Part shown: positions 61,440 through 64,000 of the stretch, one piece after another | Layout of the letters: every line of letters starts with the position of its first letter | Numbering within the stretch: the first letter of the stretch is position 1 | Assembly: GCA_030847615.1 (NCBI GenBank) | Contig: JAUMIR010000002.1 | Location: 203,173,809 to 203,237,808 of the forward strand | DNA length: 64,000 nt | Source: Gambelia wislizenii | Lineage: Eukaryota > Chordata > Lepidosauria > Squamata > Crotaphytidae | Direction of reading: 5' to 3' | The notes under the pieces: generated by a model | The model's input: the letters and a program-made list of their open reading frames with translations, nothing else | What the model was told of the DNA's origin: nothing | Database searches by the model: none | Position numbers and translations under genes: made by a program

Positions 61440-61847
61440 CTAAATAGAAAAGGGGTGATCAAAGAATGTGCTTAGATGCACAGACAGTGCACAAGGAACC
61501 TGTGTGTCAAAATAAAACTTTTTGACATTTGGGTTGTACAAGACACTTTTATTGATGGCTGAATCTCTGCTGGTAAAAAAGGATTGTTTCAGTATGTGTT
61601 TTTATTTTCTACTCGTGGCCCTGTTCACACATAAAAACAAAAGTACAATAAACACAAAAATATCAGCATGAACATTATTGGTAATCTCATCTAGAACAGA
61701 CCTACTGAATCAACTGTTGAATAGTGAGTCAACACATTACATACAGGAAATCCCATTGATTTAATGGTTCTACTCTAGTGTGGACTACCCAGAAGGATCC
61801 AGACTATTTTGCCATTAACTGTAATGACAAGTTGTACTTACCATGAA

Positions 61848-61955
61848 GGTTCATTCTGGGACTGCAGGAGGATCAATCCACTACCTATGTGTTTATCCCC
61901 ACATGCTAACCCAAGTATACAGGAGTTCTAAGTTCTTTTTACAGTTTAAACTATT
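61848..61955. repeat. Left inverted repeat of the 1.7-kb element
   Basis: Roughly 108 bp, about nine bases in ten matching the inverse of 63440-63545 by eye. Confidence 0.82.
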
Positions 61956-62120
61956 AGAACCCCTCCTCTCCTCCTTCAGTTCCATTTCCTAGCCCTAACT
62001 AATCTACAAAAACACACTCAGTAGCACAACCATTATATCTACCTAATACAACAGTCACTGAATCAAAAAATGTAAAACAAAAAAATCTCCCTATATTTAT
62101 TTATTTAAGTACTTATTTAA

Positions 62121-63307
62121 TTATCCCCCCCCCCGCCTGGGTAGGCATGGATTGATCTTCCTGCTATCCGATTCTGCCTGACCAACTTTCCTTTTAATAC
62201 CTGAGTGACTGGCTGGCAGGGGTGTGTGCGTAACTGAATGAGTACCAGAATCCATTCCTGAAGCCGTGTAGTCCTGTCCTGTCAAAATTTCTCTATTTAA
62301 ATCTATGTTATTACACAATGGATAACCCCTCTCAGTATCTCCTATTAACTGATTTAATTCCTTTAATATCATCTCCCTTATGAGAGATGAAAAGTCAGGT
62401 ATTTCAGATTGGCAGGCTGCTACAGACTCCACTGAGGGGGCTGGATTTTCAATAATCAAAACATCAGACTGTTCATCGCTTGCTCCGAATCTCCCAGTGA
62501 TATGCTCCCTTGGATTAGTGTAGTCAGCAGACATACTTTTTTGATAAGAATTAAAATTATTATCTCTGTGGAGCAGAGGAATATAAGTCAGATCACTCTG
62601 CTCTGCCAATCTAAGGTTGCAGCCATTCCTCCCATCCACATCATCTCATGCTTCTAAAGGAAGGCTCTCTGAGAATGTCCTACAACTCGGCTCTGCCCCA
62701 CCAAAACGTCGGTCGGAACTATCCTTTTACGATGTCACTGCTGCTGCAGCCGATTGCTCCTGACTCACAAAATGGTGACGAAATATTCCGCAGGAGATCT
62801 AGTCTCTACTGCGGCCGATTTCTCCTGGGTAATCACCTGGATGGCATTTTAAACAGAGATCTTGCCACTACTGCAGCAGATTTCTCCCTTCTGGTGCAGC
62901 GGATGGCAACCTTAACAGGAGATTTCACAGCTACTGTGGATCCTTTCTCCTTCCTGGTAGGTCAGTCAGTGCCATGAGTTGGAGATTTTGCTGCTACTGC
63001 AGCTCCTTTTTGGAATGGGGTTTATTGATCTTTGGCCCTTTAAAAGCTTTAGCTGTGGTTGCAGTCTTTGATGCCTCATTTGCCTTGGTATCAGATAGTG
63101 AACACCTTGCAGTTTGTTTTTTGTCAGCCTTTGAGGTCTTTTTAACAGACTCCTTCAATTTTGAATCTTGTACTGCCTTTCTGGATATTTCCTCCATTTC
63201 ACTCTCATTAGCTAAATGAGAGAAAAATCTTTCTTAGGTCTGCTTGTCTTAATTCTTCAGAAGAGCACTTTACAGGTAGCTGCTTTTCCTTTTGTGATTC
63301 CCTTGCC
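62121..63307 (-). pseudogene. gag-like coding remnant in the 1.7-kb element
   Basis: N-part: MARESQKEKQLPVKCSSEEL to a stop, then MEEISRKAVQDSKLKESVKK, a Lys-rich start like that of DIRS-1 gag. C-part (62639-62121, 172 codons): SADYTNPREHITGRFGASDE, PDFSSLIREMILKELNQLIG and SHSGIKRKVGQAESDSRK. A shift separates the parts. Nothing follows that could be a polymerase. Assignment to gag is by position and composition. Confidence 0.55.
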
Positions 63308-63439
63308 ATGGCATAGTAATCTGATCTTGTTTCAATTGCCCCTAATTAAAACTATCTAACTCAAATTAGTATTATCCCAGTTAGCCCCTAACTCTGGAGG
63401 AGAGGGTATATGCGTCAGGTTAGCAGGCAGGAAAATGGT

Positions 63440-63545
63440 TTAAACTGTAGAAAGAACTTAGAACTCCTGCATACTCGGGTTAGCTCACAGGGATAAACCC
63501 ATAGGTAGTGTATTGATCCTCCATGCTATCCCGAGAATGCTTCCC
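63440..63545. repeat. Right inverted repeat of the 1.7-kb element
   Basis: Inverse partner of 61848-61955. Confidence 0.82.
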
Positions 63546-63556
63546 CTACAATACTT

Positions 63557-64000
63557 CTCTCATCTTCAAGTTACTGTTACTGGTTTCTTCTCTGTCTCAT
63601 GTGGTACTTGACTAGCAAGAAGGCAAACTGTTTCCAAATCTCATACAGATAGGACCTTGAGCAATGGTTGCAGAAGATTGTGATAACATAATCCATCACC
63701 TACAACAGCAGTTGTCCCCTTGCAAGGAAGCAAACCCAAGCTTATTACTGCTGACTCCTCACTTCTTCTCCTTTGATTGTTGAAATAAAAATGTCAGTGA
63801 GTTGCAATCTTGATCACAATAGAGTAGTGGCCAAATTTCCTACAGGTCTCAGTGATTCAAGACTGAACCATAAGAAAGAAGCAAGAAGAGCATTACGCAG
63901 CCACTTCTGTTTAAATCTTTATGCTTCTTAATGAAAAATCTCTCCGTAGTGGGCTGTGGAGAGAGCACAGGTGCCCAGGATCAACTTCACAATGCTCTTT
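63557..64000. other. Right-edge intron sequence, no feature recognised
   Basis: No exon with a convincing frame was found here. The next upstream dynein exon must lie beyond the window. Confidence 0.5.

Larger units (their letters stand above)
61840..63556 (-). mobile_element. Non-autonomous DIRS-like element with gag only
   Basis: Inverted repeats: 61848-61955 (GGAGGATCAATCCACTACCT, ACAGGAGTTCTAAGTTCTTT, ACAGTTTAAACTATT) and, in inverse, 63440-63545 (GGAGGATCAATACACTACCT, GCAGGAGTTCTAAGTTCTTT, ACAGTTTAAACCATT). Between them lies gag-like sequence on the minus strand (63307 to 62121) but no reverse transcriptase, RNase H or recombinase. It is therefore about 1.7 kb instead of the usual 4-6 kb. 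The repeats resemble the right end of DIRS-1. Confidence 0.75.

Noticed and set aside
2514..61439. Assignment of the dynein as DNAH11 or DNAH17
   Set aside because: All three paralogs share the long motifs. Specific stretches near exon 21 fit remembered DNAH9 better, but I cannot align them, so the symbol is tentative.
63915..63990. Possible dynein exon after CTCTCTCCACAG on the minus strand
   Set aside because: The acceptor looks good, but the downstream frame (PTTERFFIKKHKD) matches no dynein tail segment I know and no matching donor follows.

Overview
The window is vertebrate nuclear DNA, most likely from a squamate reptile (lizard or snake). It shows the middle of one very large multi-exon gene on the minus strand, whose introns are filled with transposable elements. 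The gene is an axonemal dynein heavy chain of the DNAH9/DNAH11/DNAH17 group, best matching DNAH9 from remembered family sequence. I placed 22 consecutive internal exons between 61439 and 2514. All have consensus splice sites, all phases agree, and together they give 1,212 complete codons plus 2 nt with no stop or frameshift. They encode the N-terminal tail (DHC_N1) and the start of the linker (DHC_N2). The first exon, the rest of the linker, the AAA+ ring, the stalk and the 3' end lie outside the window. The squamate reading rests on the repeats: a BovB LINE whose 3' end is followed by a (CAA)n tail, DIRS elements, L1, L2 and CR1 together, an ingi/Vingi-like LINE, and common reptilian MITEs.

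Layout, left to right. 1-349: terminal repeat of a DIRS element. 540-2466: internally deleted BovB, ending 47 bp from a dynein splice donor. 2514-3061: two dynein exons. 4732-6917: 5'-truncated ingi/Vingi-like LINE with an intact 684-codon reverse transcriptase ORF. 7783-8628: decayed exon-like blocks. 8.9-12.4 kb: PIF/Harbinger transposon with a frameshifted two-exon transposase and a four-exon Myb-like partner gene. 12971-14167: two dynein exons. 14.48-32.24 kb: one 19-kb intron holding a nested set of elements. Here a DIRS element is split inside its tyrosine recombinase by a full-length L1 with a 12-bp target duplication, and that L1 is itself split by a second ingi/Vingi-like LINE. The same DIRS also carries an L2 fragment. 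33.5-40.7 kb: eight dynein exons with small MITEs between them. 40.8-49.4 kb: a 1.05-kb TIR element, a second DIRS element (43019-47062) with both inverted terminal repeats, an L1 tail and a CR1. 49458-51725: four exons. 52.3-61.4 kb: six exons with three copies of a 560-610-bp MITE, a Tc/mariner-like MITE and hAT-like MITEs. 61.84-63.56 kb: a non-autonomous DIRS-like element holding only gag-like sequence between inverted repeats.

Only the dynein gene looks like functioning host coding sequence. Its product would be an outer-arm heavy chain of motile cilia; the tail encoded here carries intermediate and light chains and contacts the partner heavy chain. Everything else with coding capacity belongs to mobile elements. 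All but the 684-codon LINE ORF are visibly damaged, so they look like a record of past insertions rather than active systems. I saw no CRISPR array, tRNA, rRNA or second host gene. Family names were assigned by reading motifs; no database search was possible.
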